From assembly GCF_018383585.1 (NCBI RefSeq), contig NZ_JAHAMK010000004.1:202502-266501 (forward strand): a stretch of DNA of 64,000 bases, given 5' to 3'. Shown piece after piece: positions 9,030-19,405 of the stretch; the stretch's first letter is position 1; the number at the start of each line of letters is the position of its first letter. The stretch is from Microvirga sp. 3-52 (GTDB lineage: Bacteria > Pseudomonadota > Alphaproteobacteria > Rhizobiales > Beijerinckiaceae). Made by a program: the position numbers and the translations under genes. Under the pieces are notes generated by a model. It was not told the DNA's origin. It saw nothing but the letters and a program-made list of their open reading frames with translations, and searched no databases.

Positions 9030-10580
9030 ATGACCGCGAGCCTGAAACCCGTATCCTCCGCGCCCGCCTCCGTCGCGGACGAGGCTCGCGCCATTCTCGC
9101 GCGGCTCGGCGTGCCGGAGAGCGCCTTCGCTTCCACCGGCCGCCCGGCGGTGTCCCCGATCACCGGCGAGGTGATCGCCCATGTGCGCGAGACCACGCCG
9201 GACGAGGCCAGAGCCGCGATCGGCCGGGCCGATGCCGCCTTCAAGACCTGGCGCAGGATCCCGGCGCCCAAGCGCGGCGAGTTCATCCGCCTTCTCGGCG
9301 AGGAACTGCGCGCCACCAAGGACGACCTCGGCCGTCTCGTGACCCTGGAAGCCGGCAAGATCGTCTCCGAGGGCCTCGGCGAGGTGCAGGAGATGATCGA
9401 CATCTGCGATTTCGCGGTCGGCCTCTCCCGTCAGCTCTACGGGCTGACCATCGCGACCGAGCGGGCCGATCATCGCATGATGGAAACCTGGCATCCGCTG
9501 GGCGTCTGCGGCGTGATCTCCGCCTTCAACTTCCCCGTTGCGGTCTGGTCCTGGAACGCGGCTCTCGCTCTCGTCTGCGGCGACAGCGTGGTGTGGAAGC
9601 CCTCTGAAAAGACCCTCCTGACGGCGCTTGCCACGCACGCCATCGTCGAGCGTGCCGCCAAGCGCTTCGGCGGTGTGCCGGAGGGCCTCTGCGAGGTTCT
9701 CCTCGGCGGTCGCGACGTGGGTGAGATCCTTGTGAACGATCACCGCGTGCCGATTCTCTCCGCCACCGGCTCCACGGCCATGGGCCGTCAGGTCGGGCCG
9801 AAGCTCGCCGCGCGCTTTGCCCGCGCGATCCTGGAGCTCGGCGGCAACAACGCGGCCATCGTGGCGCCGTCCGCCGACCTCAATCTCGCGCTCCGCGGCA
9901 TCGCCTTCGCGGCCATGGGCACGGCCGGCCAGCGCTGCACGACGCTGCGCCGTCTCTTCGTGCACGAGAGCGTCTACGATCAGCTCGTGCCGCGCCTCGC
10001 GAAGGTCTATGGCAGCGTGAAGATCGGCGACCCGCGCACTGAGGGCACGCTCGTCGGTCCGCTGATCGACAAGGCGGCTTTCGACGGCATGGAGCGCGCG
10101 CTCGACGAGGCTCGCGCAGCCGGCGGCAAGGTGCATGGCGGCGGGCGCACCACGGATGTGGCAAATGACGGTATCTACGCGCGTCCGGCGCTCGTTGAGA
10201 TGCCGAGCCAGACCGGCCCGGTGCTGCGCGAGACCTTCGCGCCGATCCTCTACGTGATGCGCTATTCGGATTTCGACGAGGTGATCGCGCTGCACAACGC
10301 GGTCGGCGCTGGCCTCTCCTCTTCGATCTTCACGCTCAACCTGCGCGAGGCCGAAGCCTTCGTCTCGGCAGCGGGCTCCGATTGCGGCATCGCCAACGTC
10401 AATATCGGCCCCTCGGGCGCCGAGATCGGCGGAGCCTTCGGCGGCGAGAAGGAAACCGGCGGCGGCCGTGAATCGGGCTCGGATGCCTGGAAGGCCTATA
10501 TGCGCCGTGCCACCAACACGATCAATTACGGCTCGACGCTTCCGCTCGCCCAGGGCGTGAAGTTCGACGTCGACGCCTGA
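9030..10580 (+). CDS. amaB: 2-Aminoadipate-6-semialdehyde dehydrogenase (ALDH7/AmaB type)
   Basis: The 516-residue aldehyde dehydrogenase has the NAD-site motif ISAFNFPVAVWSW, the general base motif LELGGNNAAIV and the catalytic cysteine in TAGQRCTTLRRLF. The GQRCTT and GGEKETGGGRESGSDAWK signatures are those of the ALDH7A1 (antiquitin) group. These enzymes oxidise 2-aminoadipate 6-semialdehyde to 2-aminoadipate in lysine degradation. GGGAGA precedes the ATG at suitable spacing. It follows the saccharopine dehydrogenase gene on the same strand, though a 347-bp gap with a repeat separates them, so it may have its own promoter. Confidence 0.82.
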   Translation: MTASLKPVSSAPASVADEARAILARLGVPESAFASTGRPAVSPITGEVIAHVRETTPDEARAAIGRADAAFKTWRRIPAPKRGEFIRLLGEELRATKDDLGRLVTLEAGKIVSEGLGEVQEMIDICDFAVGLSRQLYGLTIATERADHRMMETWHPLGVCGVISAFNFPVAVWSWNAALALVCGDSVVWKPSEKTLLTALATHAIVERAAKRFGGVPEGLCEVLLGGRDVGEILVNDHRVPILSATGSTAMGRQVGPKLAARFARAILELGGNNAAIVAPSADLNLALRGIAFAAMGTAGQRCTTLRRLFVHESVYDQLVPRLAKVYGSVKIGDPRTEGTLVGPLIDKAAFDGMERALDEARAAGGKVHGGGRTTDVANDGIYARPALVEMPSQTGPVLRETFAPILYVMRYSDFDEVIALHNAVGAGLSSSIFTLNLREAEAFVSAAGSDCGIANVNIGPSGAEIGGAFGGEKETGGGRESGSDAWKAYMRRATNTINYGSTLPLAQGVKFDVDA

Positions 10581-10611
10581 TCGTTCTGAACTACACCGAC
10601 GGAGGGCGTTA

Positions 10612-10721
10612 GAGCATCGTGCGCAAAAGTGGATCCGGTTTTGCGCGCACAACGATGCTCTCATTAAAAAGAAGGCATCGGGTTGGATCCCAAAAGTGGC
10701 GTCCACTTTTGGGTCCGATGC
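10612..10721. repeat. Palindromic intergenic repeat, family B (two hairpins)
   Basis: The first hairpin runs GAGCATCGTGCG to its complement ending ACGATGCTC (10612-10660). The second runs GCATCGG to CCGATGC (10675-10721) and contains the inner palindrome AAAAGTGG/CCACTTTT. Relatives lie at 53102-53170 and 63381-63441. It sits between the aldehyde dehydrogenase and ThDP enzyme genes. Confidence 0.75.
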
Positions 10722-10769
10722 TTTAGCTCTCCGTTTTCATATCCAGCCTCTTAACGATGCGAGCCTTCC

Positions 10770-12449
10770 ATGACAGCGCCCTCCCGCACCGGCGGCCAGA
10801 TTCTTGTCGATCAGCTGACTCTGCACGGAGTCGATCACATCTTCTGCGTTCCGGGCGAGAGTTACCTGGCGGCACTGGATGCGCTGCATGATGCGAGCAT
10901 CAACGTCACCGTCTGCCGCCAGGAAGGCGGCGCGGCCATGATGGCCGAGGCCTATGGCAAGCTCACCGGCCGTCCCGGCATCTGCTTCGTCACCCGCGGC
11001 CCCGGCGCGACCAACGCTTCGCCCGGCATTCACATCGCCAAGCAGGATTCCACGCCGATGATCCTGTTCGTCGGCCAGATCGAGCGCGGCATGCGCGAGC
11101 GCGAGGCGTTTCAGGAGCTCGATTATCGCGCCGCCTTCGGTCCGCTCGCCAAATGGGCCACGGAAGTCGACGATCCGGCGCGGTTTCCCGAGATCGTTTC
11201 CCGCGCGTTCCATGTGGCGACCTCGGGCCGTCCCGGCCCGGTCGTGATCGCGCTGCCGGAAGACGTGCTGACCGAGATGGCAGCAGTGGTCGACGCGCCG
11301 CGTTATCAGATCATCGAAACACATCCGGGCCTGACGCAGATGGCGGAGCTGCAGAAGCTCCTGCATGGCGCGAAGAACCCGATCGCGCTGCTCGGCGGCA
11401 GCCGCTGGTCGGAAACAGCCGTGCAGCGCTTCGTGCGCTTTGCCGAGCGCTTCGAGCTGCCGGTCGCCTGCACCTTCCGCCGCCAGATGCTGTTTCCGGC
11501 CGATCATGCTTCCCACATCGGCGATCTCGGGCTTGGCGTGAATCCGAAGCTTCTGGCACGCATCAAGGACGCGGATCTCGTCCTGCTCATCGGCGGCCGC
11601 CTTTCCGAAGTGCCGAGCCAGGCCTACACGCTCCTCGACATTCCGGCACCCCAGCAGACACTGGTGCATGTGCATCCCGATCCGAGCGAGCTCGCCCGGG
11701 TCTATTCTCCGCATCTCGCCATCAACGCTTCGCCGATCGCCTTCACGGCGGCGCTCGAGGGCGTGCATCCGCCGGCTTCACTGCCCTGGAGCGAAGGCAC
11801 GAAGACGGCGCATGCGGATTATCTGGCCTGGAGCGACCCGAGCGCCATCCGCCACGCCGGCGGCCTGCAGATGGGCGAGGTGATGGCGCATCTTCGCAAG
11901 GTGATGCCGTCCGACACGATCTTCTGCAACGGTGCCGGCAACTTCGCCACCTGGATCCATCGCTTCTGGCCCTTCCGCGAATACGGCACGCAGCTCGCCC
12001 CAACCTCCGGCTCCATGGGATACGGCGTGCCCGCGGCCGTCGGCGCCAAGCGCATCCGGCCCGACAGCCCCGTGGTGGTGTTCGCCGGTGACGGCGACTT
12101 TCTCATGAACGGCCAGGAATTCGCCACCGCCGTGCAGTATGACCTGCCGATCCTGGTGATCCTGCTCGACAACGGCATGTACGGCACGATCCGCATGCAC
12201 CAGGAGCGCGAATATCCCGGCCGCGTCTCGGCAACTATGCTGAATAACCCCGACTTCGCGGCCTATGCCAAGGCGTTCGGCGGCTATGGCGAGCGGGTGA
12301 CGTCGACGGAAGAGTTCGGCCCTGCCCTGCAGCGGGCGCTCACCTCCAGCAAGCCGGCGATCCTCCACTGCATCATCGATCCGGAAGTCATCACCCCGAC
12401 CATGTCGCTCACGGCGATCCGCGAGAAGGCGCTGGCGGGAAAGAAGTAA
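10770..12449 (+). CDS. Thiamine-diphosphate-dependent enzyme, acetolactate-synthase-like
   Basis: The 559-residue protein has three ThDP-enzyme domains. The N-terminal pyrimidine-binding domain holds the catalytic glutamate in CRQEGGAAMMAEAYG, the centre is a Rossmann-like domain, and the C-terminal domain has the GDGDFLMNGQEFATA cofactor motif ending in an LLDN element. It lacks evidence for a specific substrate and has no small regulatory subunit gene (ilvH) beside it, so a biosynthetic acetolactate synthase is unlikely. Position after lysine genes may be coincidental, because a repeat separates them. It could be a decarboxylase or carboligase of a 2-oxo acid. Confidence 0.75.
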   Translation: MTAPSRTGGQILVDQLTLHGVDHIFCVPGESYLAALDALHDASINVTVCRQEGGAAMMAEAYGKLTGRPGICFVTRGPGATNASPGIHIAKQDSTPMILFVGQIERGMREREAFQELDYRAAFGPLAKWATEVDDPARFPEIVSRAFHVATSGRPGPVVIALPEDVLTEMAAVVDAPRYQIIETHPGLTQMAELQKLLHGAKNPIALLGGSRWSETAVQRFVRFAERFELPVACTFRRQMLFPADHASHIGDLGLGVNPKLLARIKDADLVLLIGGRLSEVPSQAYTLLDIPAPQQTLVHVHPDPSELARVYSPHLAINASPIAFTAALEGVHPPASLPWSEGTKTAHADYLAWSDPSAIRHAGGLQMGEVMAHLRKVMPSDTIFCNGAGNFATWIHRFWPFREYGTQLAPTSGSMGYGVPAAVGAKRIRPDSPVVVFAGDGDFLMNGQEFATAVQYDLPILVILLDNGMYGTIRMHQEREYPGRVSATMLNNPDFAAYAKAFGGYGERVTSTEEFGPALQRALTSSKPAILHCIIDPEVITPTMSLTAIREKALAGKK

Positions 12450-12529
12450 TGAGGCTCTGACAATGCGTCGTCCCGGACAGAGCGTAAGCGAAGATCCGGG
12501 ATCGTGTGCAGAATGAGGCGCTTGCTTTC

Positions 12530-12620
12530 CGTCATCACCGGCCTCGTGCCGGTGATCTCGACTACGCAAGGCGCGGCGTTTCACATTATCGAGATGGCCG
12601 GGACACGCCCGGCCATGACG
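12530..12620. repeat. Palindromic intergenic repeat, family A (91 bp)
   Basis: This copy has the same length and orientation as the one at 158-248, beginning CGTCATCACCGGCCTCGTGC and ending GGCCATGACG. It lies between the 3' ends of the convergent ThDP enzyme and transaldolase genes. Confidence 0.8.
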
Positions 12621-12699
12621 TGAAAGTCCTGGTCAGCGCTTTTCGCGTCTTGCAATCCCGGATCGGCTTATGCTGTCCGGGATGACGTTTCTTTCGATC

Positions 12700-13671
12700 T
12701 CAGGCCGCCTTCGCCTCGTCCAGCCGCTGCGCCACGAGCGTGCGCAGGGAGCGAAGATCCTTCACGAAGGAACGGATGCCCTCGGAAAGCTTTTCCGTCG
12801 CCATCGCGTCCTCGTTCAATGCGAAGCGGAAGCTCTTCTCGTCGAGGCGCGGCAGGGGCTGGATCGTCTCGACATTGTCGGGCGACAGCTTGCGCGGCAG
12901 CTCGCCTTGCGCATTCGCCAACTCGTCGAGGAGCGCGGGCGAGATGGTGAGGCGGTCGCAGCCGGCGAGCGCTTCGATCTCGCCGACGTTGCGGAAGGAG
13001 GCGCCCATCACCACGGTCTTGATGCCCCGCGCTTTATAGGAAGCATAGATCTTGCGCACGGAGAGCACGCCCGGATCGGTCTCGCCCGTGTAGGGGCCGC
13101 CGCCGGCCTTCACGTGCCAGTCGAGGATGCGCCCGACGAAGGGCGAGATCAGGAACACGCCCGCCTCCGCACAGGCCTGGGCCTGCACCTGGCTGAACAG
13201 GAGCGTGAGATTGCAGTCGATGCCTTCCTTCTCGAGGATCTCGGCGGCGCGGATGCCCTCCCAGGTGGAGGCGATCTTGATCAGGATCTTCTCGCGTCCG
13301 ATCCCGCGCTCCTCGTAAGCCTTGATGATGGCGCGCGCCTTGGCAACACTCGCCTCGGTGTCGAAGGAGAGATCCGCGTCCACCTCCGTCGAGACGCGGC
13401 CGGGCACGATGTTCGCAAGCTCGGTGCCGAAGGCCACCGCCAGCCGGTCGCAGACCGCCGCCACCACGCCTTCGGGGCTCCCGCCCTGGGTCCGGCCCCA
13501 GGCCAGGGCCTCCTCGATGATGTGGCCGTAGGCCGGGGTCTCGACCGCCTTCAGCAGCAGGGTCGGGTTGGTGGTGCAGTCCTGGGGCTTCAGGCGGCGC
13601 ACCGCATCGAGGTCGCCGGTATCGGCAACGACGACCGTCATGGCGCGCAATTGGTCGAGCTTGGAGGGCAT
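12700..13671 (-). CDS. tal: Transaldolase
   Basis: The 323-residue cytoplasmic enzyme moves a dihydroxyacetone unit between sugar phosphates in the pentose phosphate pathway. It has the signature [10 protein letters not shown] near the N-terminus and the Schiff-base lysine in [12 protein letters not shown], and its length matches the TalB class. The start at 13671 has GGAG six bases upstream; an ATG 22 codons earlier lacks this. It appears monocistronic and is followed by a family A repeat. Confidence 0.92.
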   Translation of the reverse strand: MPSKLDQLRAMTVVVADTGDLDAVRRLKPQDCTTNPTLLLKAVETPAYGHIIEEALAWGRTQGGSPEGVVAAVCDRLAVAFGTELANIVPGRVSTEVDADLSFDTEASVAKARAIIKAYEERGIGREKILIKIASTWEGIRAAEILEKEGIDCNLTLLFSQVQAQACAEAGVFLISPFVGRILDWHVKAGGGPYTGETDPGVLSVRKIYASYKARGIKTVVMGASFRNVGEIEALAGCDRLTISPALLDELANAQGELPRKLSPDNVETIQPLPRLDEKSFRFALNEDAMATEKLSEGIRSFVKDLRSLRTLVAQRLDEAKAA

Positions 13672-13740
13672 CGGGATCTCCGTGGGTTGTCCTTTGACGT
13701 CTGACTTAGTCCCATAAGGTACTCGCGTGAAGGGCAAGCG

Positions 13741-14631
13741 TCAGACAAAAAGCCCCCGGTTGGCCCGCACCCGGCTCAGGATGAAGGAATAGACCTCCTC
13801 CACCCGGCGCAAGGACCGCACATCGGCATGGGTGACGAGCCAGTAGGTGCGAAGATACGACACCTCGGGCAGCACGACCTGGAGCTCCGGGAACTGCCGC
13901 ACCGCGTAATCGTGCAGGATGCCGATGCCGACACCGGCCCGCACCGCCTCGGCCTGAGCCATCACGCTGGCGCACTCGAATCGGCGGGCGGTGTGTTTCT
14001 CGAGCGCCGAAAAGTAATCGAGCACGGGGCTGTAGAGCAGGTCGGCCACATAGGTGACCAGGGTCTTGTCCGTCAGGTCGGACAGCTCCGTCACCGGCCC
14101 GTGCCGCTTGAGATATTCCTGGGACGCGTAGAGCCTGAGGCGGTAATCGGTGAGCTTGCGCGAGACGAGGCGACCTTCCGTCGGCTGTTCCAGGGTCACG
14201 GCGATGTCGGCCTCGCGCTTGGAGAGCGAAAAGGTGCGCGGCAGCGCCACGAGCTGCAGGGTGAGGCCCGGATGCCGTTCGGCGAGCGCGCCGAGTTCAG
14301 GCGCGAGGAAATAGGTGCCGATCCCGTCCGGCGCGCCGATGCGCACGGTGCCCGAGAGAGCAAGGTCCGCTCCACCGAGCTCACTTGCGACCGCGAGTGC
14401 CTGGGTCTCCATGCTCTCCGCATGCTTGAGCAGTCGCTCACCCTGTTCGGTCAGGGTGTAGCCCTGAGGGCTGCGCTCGAACAGCTTGGCCTTGAGCGCC
14501 GCCTCCAGGGCCGAGATGCGACGGGACACGGTGGTGTGGTCCGCCTCGAGCTGGCGAGCGGCGGCGGTAAGTCGCCCGGCGCGGGCGACGGCGAGGAAAA
14601 AGCGGAGATCGTCCCAATCGAATGCGCTCAT
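13741..14631 (-). CDS. LysR family regulator, likely of the valine operon
   Basis: The 296-residue protein has an N-terminal helix-turn-helix (FFLAVARAGRLTAAARQL, then TTVSRRISALE) and a C-terminal effector-binding domain. The start at 14631 follows AGGAA. It is divergent from mmsA across 121 bp, the classic LysR layout, so it probably controls the valine catabolic operon in response to an intermediate. A LysR regulator rather than the AraC-type MmsR of Pseudomonas is notable. Confidence 0.85.
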   Translation of the reverse strand: MSAFDWDDLRFFLAVARAGRLTAAARQLEADHTTVSRRISALEAALKAKLFERSPQGYTLTEQGERLLKHAESMETQALAVASELGGADLALSGTVRIGAPDGIGTYFLAPELGALAERHPGLTLQLVALPRTFSLSKREADIAVTLEQPTEGRLVSRKLTDYRLRLYASQEYLKRHGPVTELSDLTDKTLVTYVADLLYSPVLDYFSALEKHTARRFECASVMAQAEAVRAGVGIGILHDYAVRQFPELQVVLPEVSYLRTYWLVTHADVRSLRRVEEVYSFILSRVRANRGLFV

Positions 14632-14660
14632 GCCCGTGTTCCTGCCGTATTGGCATTTTC

Positions 14661-14697
14661 GCACAACGGTGCTTTGGTTTCACCCATAGTCGTGCGA
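14661..14697. promoter_or_regulatory. Candidate LysR operator between regulator and mmsA
   Basis: A short dyad GCAC-AACG-GTGC at 14661-14672 lies 20 bp from a second element GTGCGA at 14692-14697 that is complementary to TCGCAC at 14659-14664. Paired sites in a divergent LysR control region are expected, but the match is short and not specific. Confidence 0.35.
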
Positions 14698-14752
14698 TTT
14701 CAACAATGATAGAAGGAGACCACGAAAAACACCCTTGAGGAGGAGAGACGCC

Positions 14753-16249
<1,497 letters not shown>

Positions 16250-16260
16250 GCACAAGCGCG

Positions 16261-16286
16261 ATGGCCGGGACATGGATCCCGGCCAT
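16261..16286 (+). terminator. Hairpin after mmsA, half of a family A repeat
   Basis: A perfect 10-bp stem (ATGGCCGGGA paired with TCCCGGCCAT) with a six-base loop is followed by TTGCTTTT. It matches one half of the family A repeat and has the shape of a weak intrinsic terminator. If active it would reduce expression of the downstream valine genes relative to mmsA. Confidence 0.5.
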
Positions 16287-16399
16287 TTGCTTTTCGGGGC
16301 CGCATCTTTTTGCAGGTGACCTGAGACCACTTCGCCGAAAGGTGCTCTAGATCGAAAGTCATGGTTGCCCAAAACCCCTCTGGCATGACGATTGAGGCT

Positions 16400-17551
16400 A
16401 TGACCCAGTTCTCCCTCACCGACGATCAAATCGCCGTTCGCGACATGGCGCTGGCCTTCGCGGCGGACAATCTCGCCCCCCACGCCCTCGAATGGGACGA
16501 GAAGAAGCATTTTCCCGTGGATGTGATGCGCGAGGCCGCAAGCCTCGGTATGGCAGCGATCTACACCCGCGACGATGTGGGTGGGTCGGGGATGACGCGG
16601 CTCGACGCGGCGCTGATCTTCGAGGCCCTCGCCACCGGCTGCCCGGCCATCTCGGCATACCTGTCGATCCACAACATGGCGACGTGGATGATCGACCGCT
16701 ACGGCTCGGAGGAACAGCGCCAGCGCTACATCCCGCGCCTCTGCACCATGGAACTGATCGCGAGCTATTGCCTGACCGAGCCGGGCTCGGGCTCGGACGC
16801 GGCCGCGCTCAAGACCAGGGCCGTGCGCGACGGTGACCATTACATCGTCAACGGCGTCAAGCAGTTCATCTCGGGCGCCGGCACCTCGGACATCTACGTG
16901 ACCATGGTGCGCACGGGCGAGGACGGCCCCTCGGGCATCTCGACCCTCGTGATTGAAAAGGACATGCCCGGCGTATCCTTCGGCGCGCAGGAGAAGAAGA
17001 TGGGCTGGAACGCGCAGCCCACCGCCGCCGTGATCTTCGAGGATGTGCGCGTGCCCGTCGCCAACGGGCTCTCGGACGAAGGCATGGGCTTCAAGATCGC
17101 CATGTCGGGCCTCGATGGGGGACGGATCAACATTGGCGCCTGCTCACTGGGCGGCGCTCAGGCGGCGCTGGACAAGGCGCTCGCCTATACGGGCGACCGC
17201 AAGGCCTTCGGCAAGCGCATCGCGGATTTCCAGGCGCTGCAGTTCAAGCTCGCCGACATGGCGACCGAACTCGAAGCGGCACGCACCTTCCTGTGGCGCG
17301 CGGCCTCTGCCCTCGACGCCAAGGCGCTCGATGCCACGAAGCTCTGCGCCATGGCCAAGCGCATGGCGACCGATGTGGGCTTCCAGGTGGCGAACGATGC
17401 CCTGCAGCTCCATGGCGGCTACGGCTATCTCGCCGATTACGGCGTCGAGAAGATCGTGCGGGACCTGCGCGTGCATCAGATCCTTGAGGGCACTAACGAG
17501 ATCATGCGCCTGATCGTGGCGCGCGATCTGGTGGGACGCGGCAACAGATGA
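16400..17551 (+). CDS. Acyl-CoA dehydrogenase, probable isobutyryl-CoA dehydrogenase
   Basis: The 383-residue flavoenzyme has the acyl-CoA dehydrogenase signature YCLTEPGSGSDAAALKT and the C-terminal run HQILEGTNEIMRLIVARDL. The catalytic glutamate is expected in that EGTNE segment for the short-chain group. Its place between mmsA and mmsB points to isobutyryl-CoA, the valine intermediate. The start is uncertain: ATGs at 16361, 16385 and 16400 are in frame and none has a good ribosome binding site; 16400 was chosen because MTQFSLTDDQ matches the usual family N-terminus. It overlaps the next gene by four bases. Confidence 0.82.
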   Translation: MTQFSLTDDQIAVRDMALAFAADNLAPHALEWDEKKHFPVDVMREAASLGMAAIYTRDDVGGSGMTRLDAALIFEALATGCPAISAYLSIHNMATWMIDRYGSEEQRQRYIPRLCTMELIASYCLTEPGSGSDAAALKTRAVRDGDHYIVNGVKQFISGAGTSDIYVTMVRTGEDGPSGISTLVIEKDMPGVSFGAQEKKMGWNAQPTAAVIFEDVRVPVANGLSDEGMGFKIAMSGLDGGRINIGACSLGGAQAALDKALAYTGDRKAFGKRIADFQALQFKLADMATELEAARTFLWRAASALDAKALDATKLCAMAKRMATDVGFQVANDALQLHGGYGYLADYGVEKIVRDLRVHQILEGTNEIMRLIVARDLVGRGNR

Positions 17552-17919
17552 CGGTGAAACCGCTCGGCCTTGGCTTCGTCATCGCCGCAGCGATCTTCGC
17601 GCTGTTCTGGCTTGCAGGTCCGTGGTTCTTCCAGGAGGGACGCCGACCGTTCCAGCTCAACTTCACAGCGGGAGCCGCGCTCGGTCTGGGATTAGGGCTG
17701 TCGATCGATCGCATCCTGCGCGTGCCACGAAAAGCTGCCAGCCATGTCATGGGTCTGGCGGCTGTTCCGGGCATGCTGATCATGGCCGCCGTGGGTTCGC
17801 ATTTCGCAGTCTTTTTCCCGCGGCTCGATCCTGGCCTCGACAAGGTCTTCGGATCCCTGATGCTGTGGTTCTACGGCTTCGCGCTCAGCGGAGCCCTGTG
17901 GGCGGCGCGACGCGCATGA
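17548..17919 (+). CDS. Small membrane protein in the valine operon
   Basis: The 123-residue product has about four predicted hydrophobic segments (near residues 7-28, 38-55, 66-90 and 100-118) with a basic stretch DRILRVPRKA between the second and third. I do not recognise the family. Its ATG overlaps the acyl-CoA dehydrogenase stop (ATGA), and its own stop overlaps the next start in the same way, so it is translationally coupled on both sides. A transport or membrane-sensing role in branched-chain metabolism is possible but unsupported by sequence. Confidence 0.7.
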   Translation: MTVKPLGLGFVIAAAIFALFWLAGPWFFQEGRRPFQLNFTAGAALGLGLGLSIDRILRVPRKAASHVMGLAAVPGMLIMAAVGSHFAVFFPRLDPGLDKVFGSLMLWFYGFALSGALWAARRA

Positions 17920-18350
17920 CGGCCGGGAGCGAACCATCGGGATTGCCTTTGCACGAGCCGAGCACGTGGCTCGTATTCGCCCTGTCGGGCGTGTTCGTGG
18001 TCCTGGGGCTGCTGTTCATCCTCGCGCCGCGCGCCGGGGCGGCGCTCTTCGGAATCGCCGCGCCTGAAGGGCCGGGCCTGTCCTATGTCTCGGCCATCGG
18101 CCTGCGCGATCTCGCCTTCGGGGCGTATCTTGCCGCCCTGTCGCGCCTCACTATGCACCGCGCGGTGGGCACGGTGCTTGGGCTCACGGTGCTCATTCCT
18201 ATCGGCGACGTCATCCTCGTTTTTCTGGAGCGGGGCTTCGAGAGTCCCAAACATCTCTTGCTGCATGCCGGCAGCGGCATCGTCATGGCAGGCAGCGCGC
18301 TTTGGCTGCTCGCTCAAGCATCAAACGACAACAAGGGAGTGATCTCATGA
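17916..18350 (+). CDS. Small membrane protein, DUF4267-like
   Basis: The 144-residue product has four hydrophobic segments, one near STWLVFALSGVFVVLGLLFI, and the run IGLRDLAFGAYLAALS that recalls small DUF4267 proteins. That family call is from memory. It overlaps both neighbours by four bases and so is fixed in the valine operon between the acyl-CoA dehydrogenase pair and mmsB. No catalytic motif is visible. Confidence 0.65.
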   Translation: MTAGSEPSGLPLHEPSTWLVFALSGVFVVLGLLFILAPRAGAALFGIAAPEGPGLSYVSAIGLRDLAFGAYLAALSRLTMHRAVGTVLGLTVLIPIGDVILVFLERGFESPKHLLLHAGSGIVMAGSALWLLAQASNDNKGVIS

Positions 18351-19237
18351 CCACCATCGCCTTCATCGGCCTCGGCAACATGGGCGGGCCCATGGCCGCC
18401 AACCTCGTCAAGGCCGGGCACAGCGTCACCGGCTTCGACCTTTCGCCCGCCTCCTGCGATCAGGCGCGCAGCGACGGCGCGAACATTGCCGCCTCCACGG
18501 TCGATGCCGTGAGGGATGCGGAGATCGTCGTCACCATGCTGCCGGCCGGCAAGCACGTGCTTTCGGTCTGGACCGACATCCTGCCTTCGGTGAAGGAGGG
18601 TACGCTGCTCATCGACTGCTCCACTGTCGATGTGGAGAGCGCGCGCAAGGCGCATGCCCTGGCAGGCGAGCAGGGCCGCGACCTGCTGAGCCTCGATGCG
18701 CCGGTGTCCGGAGGCGTCGGCGGCGCGAAGGGTGCCACGCTCACCTTCATGGCGGGCGGCGCCAAGCCCGCGTTCGATCGGGCCGAGCCAATCCTCTCGA
18801 AGATGGGCAAGAAGGTCGTCCACTGCGGCGAGGCCGGCGCGGGCCAGGCGGCGAAGATCTGCAACAACATGATCCTCGGCATCTCGATGATCGGCGTGGC
18901 CGAGGCCTTCGTGCTCGGCGAAAAGCTCGGGCTGTCGCATCAGGCGCTGTTCGATGTCGCCTCGACATCCTCGGGCCAGTGCTGGTCGCTCACCACCTAT
19001 TGCCCGGTGCCCGGCCCCGCGCCGGCCTCGCCCGCCAACAACGGCTACAAGCCCGGCTTCGCGGCGGCGCTGATGCTCAAGGACCTGAAGCTGGCGCAGG
19101 AGGCGGCCCTCGCCTCGGGAGCCTCGACACCGTTGGGCGCGGAAGCGGCCCAGCTCTATGCCCTGTTCAACAATGCCGGACACGAGGGCGACGATTTTTC
19201 CGGCATCATCAACTTCATCCGGGGACAGAAGGGGTAA
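18347..19237 (+). CDS. mmsB: 3-Hydroxyisobutyrate dehydrogenase
   Basis: The 296-residue enzyme oxidises 3-hydroxyisobutyrate to methylmalonate semialdehyde, the substrate of MmsA. It has the NAD-binding motif FIGLGNMGGPMAANLVKAG at residues 5-23, the substrate motif DAPVSGGVGGAKGATL, and the catalytic lysine in GAGQAAKICNNM. GGGAGTG precedes the ATG, which overlaps the upstream stop by four bases. It ends the operon; a half repeat (19250-19280) follows. Genes for the enoyl-CoA hydratase and 3-hydroxyisobutyryl-CoA hydrolase are not in the window. Confidence 0.92.
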   Translation: MTTIAFIGLGNMGGPMAANLVKAGHSVTGFDLSPASCDQARSDGANIAASTVDAVRDAEIVVTMLPAGKHVLSVWTDILPSVKEGTLLIDCSTVDVESARKAHALAGEQGRDLLSLDAPVSGGVGGAKGATLTFMAGGAKPAFDRAEPILSKMGKKVVHCGEAGAGQAAKICNNMILGISMIGVAEAFVLGEKLGLSHQALFDVASTSSGQCWSLTTYCPVPGPAPASPANNGYKPGFAAALMLKDLKLAQEAALASGASTPLGAEAAQLYALFNNAGHEGDDFSGIINFIRGQKG

Positions 19238-19249
19238 GAACCTTCCCCA

Positions 19250-19280
19250 CGTCATCACCGGCCCTGTGTCGGTGATGACG
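19250..19280. repeat. Half copy of family A repeat
   Basis: An 11-bp perfect stem (CGTCATCACCG paired with CGGTGATGACG) encloses nine bases just after mmsB. It equals one hairpin of the family A repeat and may stabilise or end the valine operon transcript. Confidence 0.65.
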
Positions 19281-19405
19281 AAGGAGGGCATGCTCTCCCG
19301 AAAGCCACAAGGGCTGCGATGTGTTGCATCGCACCTACAGCTTTTGGCGCTCTCGTCCGTTACGCTTTCCGCTCCTGATCACTCAACCGCCGATTGCCCG
19401 CCTCC

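Noticed and set aside
9015..10706. Long open frame of 563 codons on the minus strand opposite the aldehyde dehydrogenase
   Set aside because: It lies fully antisense to a well-supported gene, is rich in Arg, Gly, Ala and His as expected of GC-rich shadows, and has no domain pattern.
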